A DNA stretch of 64,000 bases from Trichoplax adhaerens (lineage: Eukaryota > Placozoa > Uniplacotomia > Trichoplacea > Trichoplacidae): assembly GCF_000150275.1 (NCBI RefSeq), contig NW_002060946.1, forward strand, positions 96,678-160,677, read 5' to 3'. Below are positions 41,912 through 55,020 of this stretch, piece by piece. The notes under the pieces are model-generated. The model was not told the DNA's origin, ran no database searches, and saw nothing but the letters and a program-made list of their open reading frames with translations. Positions within the stretch are counted from its first letter, which is position 1. Every line of letters starts with the position of its first letter. The position numbers and the translations under genes were made by a program.

Positions 41912-44900
41912 ATGGATACCTTTCAGGATGTCGTAGGCTCTATACAACATAGAATCCACGCATTCAATCATCAAATTTCCCAAATATATCAAAAGATTGA
42001 TCATCTACGCCAAATTAATAATCCAGTTATCGAAAACTTGTTCAGTATTGATCAAGAATACCTTCATGGCCACTCGAAGTGTAATGACGTTCAAATCATC
42101 ATCACAGGTAAAATGTTTAAAAATATATTGATATTTTTACTTCAATTTCATAGCAATGATGATAGCGTAAATAAATAATCTATAGGCAAATTTAATATTG
42201 ATAATTGCATATGGTGGGGTATTTCAGAAGGAAATTAGAGACGAGCAATAGGCCAGTATTATGTGGTCAAAAATAATACCTCAATATTCTTCATGTTAAA
42301 CTCTGGTTTTGCCTTACTTAGGTACTCCTGGCGTGGGTAAAAGTAGCTACATCAATCAATTAATCGACTATCCTTTACTTCCAACAAATTTTTCTTTATC
42401 CAATTCTTGCATATGGAAAATTTATTACAGTCAAGAGCCAAGAGTTATAATTCAAAATTATCCTGTGAACGCTGACAAGGGCGACAACAGTAATTGCCTG
42501 TCTCAAGTAGTTCAGATAGAGATCAATGATTACCAAGAACTGCAAGCTATCTATAAAAGCTCAATTTTCACTAAGAAAAGTGACTTCAATTGCTACAAGA
42601 TAATAACTCTATATTGGCCGCTAGCAGCTTTAAAGGTACCTCATATTCTATAACACGGCATGTTTATATACCACCTCTTATATTTGAAAGAAATCTCTTC
42701 GGTGAGAATGTCACAATACGCCAAGATTGTCAGTAGTAAAGTACTATACCACTAGGTTTGCATAGATTAACAAGTCCATAGATAATTATTGAAAAAATGA
42801 TATAATAACTTGATATAAGACTAATTTGTATCGCTATGTCCTAAACAGAAATAGAACCCTTAAACCAATATAATAATTTATTTTACTACTATTAGTGAAT
42901 CAATGGAAATTTTATATTTGCTATGCAAGACTTTGCTTGAGACCTTAGAATAGTTCAATGCTATGCATTAGTACTAAGTGATCATAACTCTATCATCGAG
43001 CATTTTGCATAAAGAAGTATTGATTCTCGTACTCTAAAGCTAGTAGCTACTAGCGCAAATAATTATATTTACAAAATTAAACAATACCAAACTTTATATA
43101 TGAGCAGAAAATCTATGCAGGGCAATGCTGTATCGATGCCCATATTTGTGATTAGCTCTTTCATATAGAAGTATTATTATATTCTTATTTCATCTACCAG
43201 CACTGTAATATTTTAACGCGGAAATAGTAACACCCACACAGAGCTACATAGAGTAACTCTATATTCATATACGCGTACAATTCATATTATATATGTACAG
43301 TTGAATGGTAAGTCCTATTTTTGCATGCTGTTTTATACTCCTAACATACAATATAGCGCGGATATATTTCACTAGTAGCTGACACTAACTGCTTCTCAAA
43401 TAAATTACTTCAATTTGCATTAGTAACGTCGAAATATGATATTAATTATAATTATCTACTAGGAGAACATATCTGTCATTGAAATAACTTCATCTTTATG
43501 GCATCTGCTAGCTGATAAAATATCTTCTGTCATATCATCGTCTTATCTGGCTCTCATCTATATATTAGATGCTACGCTTCTGATTGATCAAACAATAAAA
43601 CAGGTAATATAATGTCAGCCAAATTTATTCCCTCATTTTTATGTTAAAAGACCTGGAAAAATCCAATCATAATATAATGTAGATAAATTTCTCAATTTAC
43701 ATCGTTATCTACTATGCCTTATAAGATTTAAATATGTGCTCCTTACCTATTTACTGTATTTATCGTTATTAGAATGTTACTCGCTATTTCCAACCTTGTA
43801 TTTATGAACTCTTTATTTTGTAGTAGAATTTATAGTTAGGCCAGCTAGCCTTAATAAAATTAATATCCCTACCTAAGTTTATTTTCTCTAAATAGATCAA
43901 TGATTTTAGAGACAGTATTCAGCAACTCAATAATGGTATTAAAAGTCATCACATCATGAAATCAATGCTATTCGCGTGCAATAAGATGGATTTAATTAAC
44001 GCTGATCGTAATCCAATGTCATTATCAACATATGCTACTTTACACGATTTCCTATCTAAAAGCTGGATTGGCTCTCGAAAGCAGCGCTGCTACAATTGCA
44101 TCTCCATCACCACTACAGATATTGCCATGGCCGCGTTCTGTAAAAGCAGCATACAAGAAAGACTACTCCATATTAATGATATTTTTAACTATCAGATTAG
44201 CCGTGAGAATAACGTAAAAATAAGGTTGATTAAAACTTAAATTAACCTATTTAGTATGCATAGCGCTATCTACAAATGCATTGGTTATATTGTAATTAGT
44301 TATAGAATACTCGTATACAGCAGCTTATAAGTAGATCGTGATCTTAGAATATAGATCTCGGTAAAAATCATCTTTAAGACAGTTAAAATACGCTTCCATT
44401 TTGTTCTCAATTAGCTCTACGCTTACGATATGAATTCTTAAATTAAACGTCTATTTTTCGTTTCTATTAGAAATCTGAAAGAATATATAAATAGCTTAAG
44501 TCAAAACATTCAGTTTTTGCAAGAAATGGTCAATTTGAAGATGAATCATGATCCAACTTACGAGATAAATTCAGAAAATTTTCGACTTCGACTTTGCGAA
44601 TTAGAAAGCAAATTGAAAAAGCCTACTAGGAAGCTCTTAAATGAACTAATGTCAAGCAGTAACCAAATTCAGCGCATGGAAATGATTATTTTGGATTATT
44701 GTCGGAAAGATCAAGTTCATGCCGATTTATTCCATTGGCAAGAATGTGATTTCCATGATTTCTGTTGGTTTCAAGATATGTACTCCTATGCTCAAAATAA
44801 AGTAGCGACAAAATTATTAAAAAAAATTAATGAAAGCGAAAATATTGACCAACTTCTGATGCAATGGAGGCATGATGTTTTGGATGATATACGACTTTAT

Positions 44901-47752
44901 TTTAATCCATTCTCTGCAGTAAAAGATCAATACAAGCAACAGCAAGATGATCATCAAAATTTATCAGAATGGATGAAAGATCAAATACATCACTGGAAAG
45001 ACGAGCTGCCTACATTGTTCCAAGCAATGACTATTCCAGCCATGCTATCTTTTGATTGTGGTTATTTGGGATTAGCAACAGTGACTGTTTATTTCATCTA
45101 TAATGCTTATAATATCAAGCCAAGACTAATGCAAGTTTTACAAGCAACAAGTCATAAAATGTTTCATGACTTAGTTTCATCACCAATTATACATCTAGTA
45201 CGCAGAGAACAGGATAAACTATTACAACAACAATTAGATAGTCATTTAATATCGCATATTGAGGCTACTTTAAAAGCCTATGAACAAATCTATCGTGATA
45301 TCAGCGATGATGACATGAGTCACTCTATAATTTCGTCATTTAAATCTATTCTGCCTCAAATTCAATTAATTCATCAAAATCTTAAAGTGCTGGATATTCT
45401 TTATATTGAAAAATTTGAATTTTCATCTCTCGATGTCATGGATTATCAAACCTTTCCGGATCATTTTGTGCGTGATTCAGACCCACGACTGCTTAAATGC
45501 CGCATTCAACACCAACACTATCGACAACTTGATGTGCATTTGCGCCATTATAACTATCAAATCGAGGAGTCTAATGTTGATGAAATTCTGACACTTAGCC
45601 AATCGTTAAGGTAACTTAATTTATTAACCATTAGTCTCTTCATAGGCTTCGTCATGCAGATTCAATTCTAATTTAACACATCAGCGATTTCTAAGCAATT
45701 TATTGATTTCGGCACTAATCATCGGATAGGTTATCAAATTATTAATTCAATACACGATGATCGGTATTGATATATAATTCCATCACTGCTTAACCATTCA
45801 TTCCAAATTTCCGTCGGTTTTTACTTTTAACTTTGCTTGTTATTCTTTTAAACGGGAATAGTAGTAAATCAATGCTAATCAATCTCATGATAGACAAGCC
45901 CACAGAATAAATACAGAAATTTACTTGCATGCTATAATGTCAATATCTTGTAAAGCAATCCGTTTAAATTCTTCACTATGAATGCCAAGGATAGTGAATG
46001 ATACATTGAACTTTTAAAATTAATTATGAAACTATTACAAGTTTAGTACCTTTAATTATATACATAGGAGTGGAATTTCTACCTCTAAGAGTGATGCCAA
46101 TAGTATAACTCTGACTATAATGTAGGTAGCCATAGAGATCAGAACAGTTCTCCGCTAGTACAGTATTTGCTATTCAGTATGATCAAAGTCTGAACCACAA
46201 TTCCTAGTCGGCGTTTTCATAAAGATCATGAAATCTTTAACATGATGTGAAGAATAACCGAAATACAAGCAAAAGTATTTATTACCGTACTATATGTAAT
46301 CGTTAGCCCAAATTGGTAGATATTATTTTATCCATATATTCATGGTGGCTGTATATTTTATTATGTTCTATTATAGAAAGTGCCATCACGTTGAAGACAT
46401 ATAGTTAGAACTGCATCTTGTCTTTGTCTAGAAATCGTAACTAGTGCAATTATTTAGTTAAATATTAAGAATTTAAAACATTTAACGCCTAAATTAACCT
46501 TTTTTACCGTGTCGAGAAAATATAACTTGCCATCAACGGTCCATAATCTGCATACAATTCAATTAACCCTAAATTCCAAAATTGAATCTAAGTATTTACC
46601 GAATATACTCTTTTCTCGGTGATATAGTAGTACTTGTGTCAACCTATTTACTCCTGTACAAAATAGTCGGATTGTTTCTCGGTCGTAAGTAAATTCTAAA
46701 TTATGTCTAAATGCATACTACTAACAAAATAGGAAAATGGATCATCAAAACGTAGGAAAATTACAAGGAATTCTCAAACATATCCATCTAACTCATTGTC
46801 ACCTTTACTTTACTTATCCAAGCACGGCATGTACATTAAGAGAATTTTTAAATGGATCATCTGATTGCATTCCAGCTCATTATTCTTCCGATTTTACTAA
46901 ACAACTATCAGCTTATCAATCCATGTTATCCTTAGCTACCGATATCTGCCAAGGCTTAGCATATATTCATGAACGAGGATTCATACATTGTCATTTAACA
47001 TTAGACTATGTTCTGGTAAGATGAGGAAATTACAGTGTATTTGATATTTGTTGTGAAATGTACCAATCAGTTTTATACAGATATCGATGTTGCTTACCTG
47101 CAACTAAGAATGCCATAGTATATTAGTCTTGTAGCCTGTTAATATTATCTCTTATTAAATGATTTACTTTTAGAACTAGTAACTTAAGTATAAAGTCATA
47201 TAATCTCATTTAGCTATATAAATGCTTCTATCTTTAATTTTTCTAATGTTACAAAACCAATTACAAGAACTTTATCAAAGTTTTAAAATCGATTTTACTT
47301 TTTTTAATGCAATCTAGCTAACGTCGACATGCACAGCAGTCATTTGCGATATTGGCTCACCAAAAGTAGAGAACTGGATCTTTGATATCGAAACATTATC
47401 ACATTATCAACTAAAATTAATGCAGTATATGGCTCCTGAAATTCTGCACAGGCAGATTCACAATGGCCGATCAGACATTTATTCCTTTGGTCTATTACTA
47501 TGGGAAATGTGGTATGGCCTAAGCATAGATTGCCATATTGAAAATCAATCACAAACCAGTAGAAGTAATATCATTGAAATGATTCTTCAGCAACCACCTC
47601 CATCTTTAGATATAACTCCAATCCCCGAAGAAACGTTCAGGATCTTTGTTGCTCAGTGCCTATATGCTCAACCTGAACTGAGACCAAGTATACAAGTTTG
47701 TCAGCAAATTTTGTACGAACTACGTCGTCGTGCCTGTACTTCTGATTCTTAA
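41912..47752 (+). CDS. DSTYK-like protein: dynamin-type GTPase + helical middle + pseudokinase, 7 exons, 945 aa
   Basis: Exons: 41912-42107, 42322-42635, 43463-43603, 43896-44224, 44471-45610, 46733-47015, 47318-47752, all phase-consistent. The GTPase part has an intact P-loop GTPGVGKS (residues 66-73, split by intron 1), a degenerate switch-II site (VIEITSSL where DTPG is expected) and an intact guanine motif NKMD (246-249). A long helical region follows, with a hydrophobic segment at 509-538 that could insert in membrane. The kinase fold begins with a strand VHLR (Arg685 in the usual Lys place) and no glycine-rich loop, then MDHQNVGKL; the catalytic loop is HCHLTLDY (792-799) instead of HRDLKxxN, then DIG (812-814), APE (840-842) and DIYSFGLLLWEMW. 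Lys and the catalytic Asp are both missing, so kinase activity is unlikely. Segments such as LLPTNFSLSNSC and the domain order match DSTYK (human 929 aa). I infer a nucleotide-switch scaffold. Poly(A) signal AATAAA at 47753. Confidence 0.85.
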
Positions 47753-47758
47753 AATAAA
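47753..47758 (+). terminator. Poly(A) signal after the GTPase-pseudokinase
   Basis: AATAAA begins directly after the TAA stop codon (47750-47752). Use of a signal this close would give a minimal 3' UTR; others may exist downstream. Confidence 0.3.
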
Positions 47759-48942
47759 TAACATGCACAATTGGATAGATAACTATGAAATACCATGATT
47801 ACTTTTCTCCAGAGCTAATAATATATAATTAAATCATTGCGCAATCTATCGTACTTCATCTATTTTAACGTAATACTTCAACATAGTTTGTAATTGCAAT
47901 ATCTGTAATTATTTTGATAGGTTTTAAATTATGATAAGAAATCTTAAGTCACTTTCTATTTACTGCATTCCTTCTTGTACATAATTTTATATTAACTTCA
48001 ATGATATTTCACCAGCTCATCTAAATCAAAACACAGCATACAGTATAGCGAAACCTGCTTTATATCGCATCAACATACAGCAAGAAATCATAATTAAATA
48101 ATTGACCATATTCATATCTGACTATAATCTAAGAAACATTGCCGCTAAAATTCTGAGAAATTGCTGTAAATCAATGTCTTAACTGGAAATTCTTTATTAA
48201 TACACAATAGTTGATTTCTTAATATAAAGTTATCGCTCATTACTAAATAGCCAAATACAACTTAAAAATAAATGCTAAAACACTTTCAGACTGATAAACA
48301 ATAAACTTTAAAATTAATAATTAGATACGACTTTTCCGTCGATATCAATCAGCTTGACGAGTAAAAATTAGACATAGTTCACTAGAATGGTTCTATAGAG
48401 GCTGCGGCAATTAAACCTGCTGCATACAGTCTCTAATAGGATACCATTACAAGAGCTACAGAGATCAGTATGTAAGATTAATGTGCTGTTTTCATGCATT
48501 AACACAATATAATGTATTATACTACCACTGTATTATCAACACTATTGCTAGATTTTCATTCAATACCATAACCAATCCAGTCGTACAGTATATATGATTA
48601 TAATTCTGATGCAACACTTTTTATACATTTATACTGTAACTACAAGCATTTCTAACCTGAAGTCCCTAATATTAGAATAGGTGAATTATTAACTAGAATT
48701 ATAGTTAATGCGCTATTCTTCAGTTTATTAGCAAATAAGTAACTTTTAATTATCAATTTCCTGAATGGCCTAAATTTATAATGGTAACGAAATAACAAAG
48801 TCCATAGTAACCCAATCTTTCTCATGTAATTTCACAGAACTTTGTCATGATGATTAGAACAATTACAGAATACTTTATCATTTGGCGAACACATGGCTAG
48901 GCGTATGAGCAACGCTAACAAAATAATAGCATCCTACAGTAA

Positions 48943-48960
48943 CATATATATATATATATA
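48943..48960. repeat. TA dinucleotide microsatellite
   Basis: A short run of alternating A and T (about nine repeats) in otherwise unremarkable intergenic DNA. Confidence 0.8.
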
Positions 48961-49316
48961 CGAGTAATATATATTTTGAAAGCTATCTGTTTGTCAATTG
49001 CATAATCAGCACTATCAATTTATAGCTTTTGCTATTCATATGTGCGCATTTCTACCATACTGAAGCGCATATATTGTTATGCATCGAAATGAAATGTGCT
49101 CATATCTATTACTGTGCATTTCATTAATTTCTTCGTCAACGCTATTCAGCAATATAGTATCGTTTATCACTCATTTACGAGTATACTGAAGATTCGACTG
49201 CTGATTCGTAGATATCTTTAACATCCGCTATACACGAACGACGATATGTGAGCACTGTATATGTTAGATTTTACACATTCTGATGTGTTTATTAATCTGT
49301 CTTTAATGTTTTTTAG

Positions 49317-49496
49317 GAAGCCATCTGTCTGCCAGATTCACAGTTCCAAAAAGTCATCAACTGTTGCATGCTACTCTTTTCGCCCAATGCTATAAGACAT
49401 GCAACATATCCTTGTGTATATAGAAGTCAGCTGCAAGATTTACAAATGCTTGCTACAAAATATTTCCATAGCTACTTCATCAATATTATTTCATAG
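49317..49496 (+). CDS. Terminal-exon-like ORF with kinase-tail look (unassigned, partial)
   Basis: A strong acceptor (TTTTTTAG) opens 59 codons ending at TAG: EAICLPDSQFQKVINCCMLL, then FSPNAIRHATYPCVYRSQLQ and a short helix. The pattern Cys-x5-Pro-x2-(Ile)Arg followed by a helix resembles the end of a kinase C-lobe and can be lined up with FVAQCLYAQPELRPSI in the pseudokinase 1.6 kb upstream. It might be an alternative last exon, the remnant of a duplicated paralog, or the last exon of another gene. No preceding exon was found between 47.76 and 49.3 kb. Confidence 0.3.
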   Translation, partial: EAICLPDSQFQKVINCCMLLFSPNAIRHATYPCVYRSQLQDLQMLATKYFHSYFINIIS

Positions 49497-52400
49497 TGGT
49501 GTTAATCCATATATTTGCACGTAGTTCTACATATACACATTGTAAGACGTTGTACTGTGTTCCAAAAAGTATTCAAAAATTTATTCGGAAAAGCTCTTAC
49601 AATAACTATTAAGTTAATAAATCGAATCAGGCTGCTCAAATCTAATTACGGTTAAAGCTGGTTTATAATAATTAAAACAATTTCGTTGGCATTAGTCAAT
49701 TATAATGTGTCCACGCAAAATGTACGTCATTAATTACGGTAATTATTTATCTACTGTCTTTTATTTATAATAAGTAATTCGTTCTGAGTAACAGTTATGA
49801 CGAAAAGGTAGAAATATAAAATAAATAAAATTTTAGGACTACGATGCCTTTTTTCAATATTGATTCATTATTATATAGGCGAAAGCCATCGTAAGATTAC
49901 TCGTTTAAAGCAAATCAAACCAACTACAATAAATAATTTCATAAGCATCTGGCCTTAATCCTCTATAATTAATTAGTTAAATTTGATCAGCTACAATTCA
50001 TAAATTGAAAAATCCTGACTACATCGAGACTAATTTAGTAAAAAGTTATTGGTTAACTTTTTGATAATATAATAAATAAATAGTAAACAATCTTCATTAA
50101 TTACGATAGCGCAGCACATATGGTACATCCATTCTTAAATTTAGTAAATAGCTATAGAATTAACGGCCTGACGTAGTTTCAGATGTTGAGGGATTTCATT
50201 CTTTTGTTGGATACCAAATCATTACTTGTATCGCTAAGTAGCCGTAAGCGAAAATTGATTTATTGACTAATCTCCCATTTACCTATTCATTAAGTCGTAA
50301 AGGATATCATTCAAAAGCTTTTACCTTAATAATACCAATACGGGCCTACCATGTATCAGTGCATATAATATATACAGGATAACGCGAAAATTTGGCGATA
50401 TATTTGTGTGGAAGTCCTGTTTGTATGGCTAAGATCAAATATTTTTGCATTACAATTTTAAATAAATTTATGAATCTAGTAATTGTAGCATGATAATTTG
50501 AAAAAAGCCGAAATAAGTAACCCTGTTTATACAAATTAATTACTTAGATAAATGCTATTAAATTTTAAAGTAAGATGTTCGTATTACTGAAATATTTGTT
50601 AGAATTATTAACAAATGTTTCATAAACTCAGAAAGAGACAACCCTTTCAGCATTACAAGTATTCCAGTCTTTATTACAAATTTTGGATGATTTATAAAGT
50701 AATCTTATAGATAATATCGTAAAATAATATTCGTAATGATCTTCAAACGAGAAATACTTAAGATATCGGCACCGCATCTCTAGTGAAATCAAGGATATTT
50801 CGTTTTCACTCCAATGGTGATAATTTACTTAATAGCCTCTCCTCTTGTCTATATAGACCACGCTGCAGTACTCATAGTGCTGTTTTCCAAATTACTACCA
50901 TTACAAACTGAATCCTAGGTATATCTTCAGAAAAATGTAATAGCAAAGATTTTTTTGATACTTCTATCATAAATTTCAGCATCATAGTAATAAAATTCTA
51001 CTGGAAAGTACTGTACACCAAAATAAGATAGTTTATCTTACGGTATACGTGTACCTTACGACATGTTACTATCACCGTACTGACATTGCATAAATTGTTA
51101 CTGATTTATGATATTATATGATCTATTCCAACTAATAATTGCTATGGGCTGTGTAATTCAATATCATTCTAAAATGCCCAATATGCTTTTCTATAATATA
51201 TCTAGTAACTAACAATACCTTAATATCGTTTATAATTTTGTAATCTTAACTATCAACGAATTTCTAATAAGTTGCTAGTTCTCATTCCTCGCCATGAAAT
51301 TTAATTTAACCTATATGATGAGAACAGAAAGATCACTTTATTACTGAATTTAATTCCTTTCCTATAGTTAGCTAATTTAGGCAAAGCAGGTCATTAATCA
51401 ACAACCACTTTTAATAAAGCGCACCTCAGGATAATATGCAGCAATCTGCTACACTGCATATACATACAAATGCTAATACACAGAGAAACCAGTCCATAGG
51501 AATTGAAAATGAATGTACGCAAATTTCAAGTAGAAACTTTTTGTTTGTTCTGACTACAATAAGGTAAAACTACTGTACGTTATAATGCAAATTGAAAACC
51601 TAAGGACAGATCTAGTAATAAAATTTAAATTTGATAGTATAATGGTGTATATTAGTGAGTAAATATTTGAGTCGCCTCAACTGATACTGTGTTCAATAGA
51701 ACAGTAGCCTCAAAACAATTTCACTCTTTAACTACTCTTGTGACCTATTGAATATCGTTAACCATTAAATACATTTATGCCCGCTTGGATAACGTTAGAA
51801 CACATTCCGTCACATTAGCGTGGTAATTACTTAAACTATTACGAATAGCCGTAAAGACAATAAATATCAAGATTAAGGATTATTCACAGTTTTTAAAATT
51901 AGAATTATCAATAAAAAGATATTTGGCGAATGATCGAGCATTCGAATGAGATATCCGGTATCATAGATGCTTATTGCTTGATAGCTTGCTGCAACTATTC
52001 AATAGCATTCTTTTACGTTAATATTGGTTCTCGACACTAAATTTTGGCACTACTACTGACAGTTATGATAGTTGTTTTCTACCCTTTCTATAGGAAACAA
52101 AATTTAAAAGGCATCTGATGCGTGTAACAGTTTTAAGATAAAAATAGTACAACAATCCACAGAGAATTTCTCTTAGCTATGCGATAAACTAAATTCAAAG
52201 TATCGTTCTTTATTCAATCAGCTGGATACAGTTGTTATCGAATAATCAATAACATCAAAAATTTTGTAATACGAAATTCATTAATTACACGTTATACAGG
52301 TTCAAGATATTTGGTTCCAACAAGGCATGAAATGCCTGCGGCACTGTATAGCAGTAGTTAATAGATGACTACCATTTTACTTTGGCGGTTACGAAATTTT

Positions 52401-52522
52401 ATGGAAATTGTAATTGATTTAAAGTTCTGTAAAATGAATAGGAATTTCAATTTACAAAGCACGAAAGCACTTGGTATAAATATTAACCGTAGCTGTAGCT
52501 CAGCTAATTCAGTTCCGAAAGT
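49497..52522. other. Intergenic, nothing supported
   Basis: AT-rich sequence without recognisable exons, RNA genes or repeats beyond short A/T runs. Confidence 0.45.
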
Positions 52523-52720
52523 ATGAAATCATTAAAGTTTGTTAGCCGTGATGCAAATTTTACAGCAAATACTATTGCAAGAATTATGCATCAATTTTCT
52601 TGCGCGACAATTCGACTACGTAGAAGAATTTCCTCTATAGTAATTTTTTGCGTAGCAAATATTATCAGAGCAATAGGTGTAATTCTATTAATCATTGCTC
52701 TATTTAGAATAGGCTTATAA
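52523..52720 (+). CDS. Small 65-aa ORF with one hydrophobic segment (unassigned)
   Basis: The frame starts MKSLKFVSRDANFTANTIAR, has an Arg-rich stretch (RLRRR) and then a ~25-residue hydrophobic segment (SSIVIFCVANIIRAIGVILL) to a TAA stop. The positive-inside pattern would suit a single-pass membrane microprotein, but no homology or splice context supports it. Confidence 0.2.
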   Translation: MKSLKFVSRDANFTANTIARIMHQFSCATIRLRRRISSIVIFCVANIIRAIGVILLIIALFRIGL

Positions 52721-53994
52721 TGCCAGGATTCACAATGGTGCCAGCACTGCCTGATATAATCGTCAATAAATTGTTACGAGCCCATATAAAGTAAACTTTT
52801 TCAGATTATGATGAATTATATAATATACAAATTTATTATATGTTTTTGATGCCACTGTACTATCGTTTCTATTTACAGATATAGTGGACTGCAACACTGC
52901 AAAAATTTAATATTAATATACACAATTGCTTGGTATATCTAAGAATGTAGGCTAAATATATATGCAATTAAAAAAGAGCTCTAGTAAGACAATAATATTG
53001 ACAGTGAATCTGTTTGATGTAAATAAATGAAACCTGGATTATTATATTTAAGTATCCATAGACACCAAGGTCAGCCAGTAGTTCTACAGTAAAACAGCTT
53101 TGAAGTTGTATATGAGATATTAGGTGAAAAGGTTACATTTTATTGTCATAAACGCAACCTTACCAATTCAAGACAGTAAATTAATGAGTATCGTAATTAA
53201 TTTAAAGGCAGAATACATCTTAGATATTAGCGGGATTGTATTAACTCTTGCTTTCAAGCTTTATGTCGCTTTGATGATAGACATACATGGTCATTGATAC
53301 TTGAATGGCTTGCAAAGAATAAAATTACAACTAATCTTACTTTTAAGATGAGAAACGACTAAGTAAATATTATCAATCCAGCGACAAGATAGTCTGCGTC
53401 ATAAGCAGTTATGATTTCATTACATAAGGAAAGTTGTTCATTCTGTATTTAGCATCAGCCAAAAGCTTGATCGTCCTTACTGTTATTAGGAAAGTGTCTA
53501 TTACTTTCGAATCGCTATATTTACTGAAATCAAGATAAAATTATAACCTTGACTCGATATAGTTTTTTTACACCATAATTACAAATTAATATCATCTTAA
53601 CATTGATGCTCTATGGTAATAAATCCATCCAAATATCTTAATAATCCACTTTCTTTGAAGAATCAATTCAAGCCGTTGTTTTCCGTACATTTATGGTCAT
53701 GGTAGCTTTTTCCATTTTGCCCTTGGTTCTGAACAGTATCCCATACTATAATTACAGCATTTCATGATCACTGGTATTAATAAACTAAACGAAACTGTGG
53801 TGAGGTTTGGTAAAATACAATTGAATTAATGTTGGCTAAATCGCAATTTCTTAAATTCGAAATTGATTCGTAGTATTCTACAAATGCTGTTTGTCCACTA
53901 TCTAAATACCGATTTGTAAGTTCTTCAACAGCATTGTTTACCATGTATGCCATGATGTAATATCATGACAATGCGGACCAATTCAGTAATTCAT
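52721..53994. other. Intergenic, nothing supported
   Basis: This holds the presumed 3' flank of the minus-strand GPCR at 53995. No clear exon is visible. Confidence 0.4.
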
Positions 53995-55020
53995 TCAAGA
54001 ATTTATTAGTATATTATTGACGTTACTAATCGGCGAAGAATAAATAAAGGGATGAATTGCCATATTCACTTTTTGAAGTAGAATAACAGAAATAGAAACA
54101 TATTTCAACGAAGCTACTGTCTGATTAATTTCCATTGGTTGTAATAAAATTGCTAGAGATAAAGGTAACCAAGTTGTTGCATCAGTGATTGCAATTGCGA
54201 TGGCAAAAAATATCAGCCACGGTCTAATTTCATTTCTGACTAATATCGCATCGTTGCGACTGTGATGTTGTCGTGACGGAATTGATTGTTGACACCAGCC
54301 AAGTGTAAATATTATATGAGCATAGATAATAATAACTAAGCAGTAGGAGATAAAGCAATAGGCCAAGTAACATGTTGCTGAATAAAATAAGATCTCAGGT
54401 GAAGTATTCAAATAAATACATAAACCATTGACATCATAAGTATCATCGAATGGTATTCTTGTTAAGGTACGGGATAAAATTGTAACAATGCTGGCAGTTA
54501 TAATGGCTATCATCCATATGATAGATGTGATTACTAGTATCGTGATGCGATAGTCTTGCCAACTCAAGGCACGATAGTGTAAAATTAATTTCGATCTCTC
54601 AATAGCTATTAGAACTGCAAATGATGATGATGCAATCGTAGAAACACAGTTAAGAAATCGTAAGACAGCACAAAATGAACTATTTGGCCATTGATAGTAC
54701 TGTGATCTATCATTTGATGGATACGATTGACGATCCAAGTAAACGTCAACGGCAGCAATAGCAGTCATATAAAATGTACCGATTAAATCAGCAAAAGCAA
54801 GATGTGCTAGTAAATATGACGGTGTAGCATGTAATCGATTACCATTATTGTGATGTATAGAAGATACACGTTGCACAGTATTGGTATTCTTACGGAATCG
54901 CTTACAGTGAACTATAATGGCAGCAATATTGGCTAAACTACCTAGAACGCCTGGTATCCAAGTCACAAATGGTGCGAAAACCCTATGTCCAGTAATTGCG
55001 GATGATCGATTCGAAGCCAT
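53995..55020 (-). CDS. Intronless GPCR, LGR/relaxin-receptor-type 7TM core, 341 aa
   Basis: A single exon begins MASNRSS with a short N-terminus and one N-glycosylation sequon. A TAA lies in frame five codons upstream with no room for a joined exon, so the start is well supported. TM2 has HLAFADLIGTFYM. The loop before TM3 has W-PNSSFC, and TM3 ends IAIERS in place of DRY. The TM6 motif ITDATTWLP parallels the FTD-x-CW-P of LGR and relaxin receptors. TM7 ends NMAIHPFIY (NPxxY with His for Asn). The long His/Asn-rich loop between TM1 and TM2 is unusual. Typical LGRs carry a large leucine-rich ectodomain; none is present here or recognisable upstream, so this is either a stripped-down relative or a retro-copied 7TM exon. 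Ligand unknown. Confidence 0.8.
   Translation of the reverse strand: MASNRSSAITGHRVFAPFVTWIPGVLGSLANIAAIIVHCKRFRKNTNTVQRVSSIHHNNGNRLHATPSYLLAHLAFADLIGTFYMTAIAAVDVYLDRQSYPSNDRSQYYQWPNSSFCAVLRFLNCVSTIASSSFAVLIAIERSKLILHYRALSWQDYRITILVITSIIWMIAIITASIVTILSRTLTRIPFDDTYDVNGLCIYLNTSPEILFYSATCYLAYCFISYCLVIIIYAHIIFTLGWCQQSIPSRQHHSRNDAILVRNEIRPWLIFFAIAIAITDATTWLPLSLAILLQPMEINQTVASLKYVSISVILLQKVNMAIHPFIYSSPISNVNNILINS

Noticed and set aside
45611-46732. Missing exon for the kinase N-lobe between exons 5 and 6
   Set aside because: The phase-2 donor and acceptor join directly, and the end of exon 5 already encodes a degenerate beta-3 strand and C-helix leading into MDHQNVGKL. No better exon was found.
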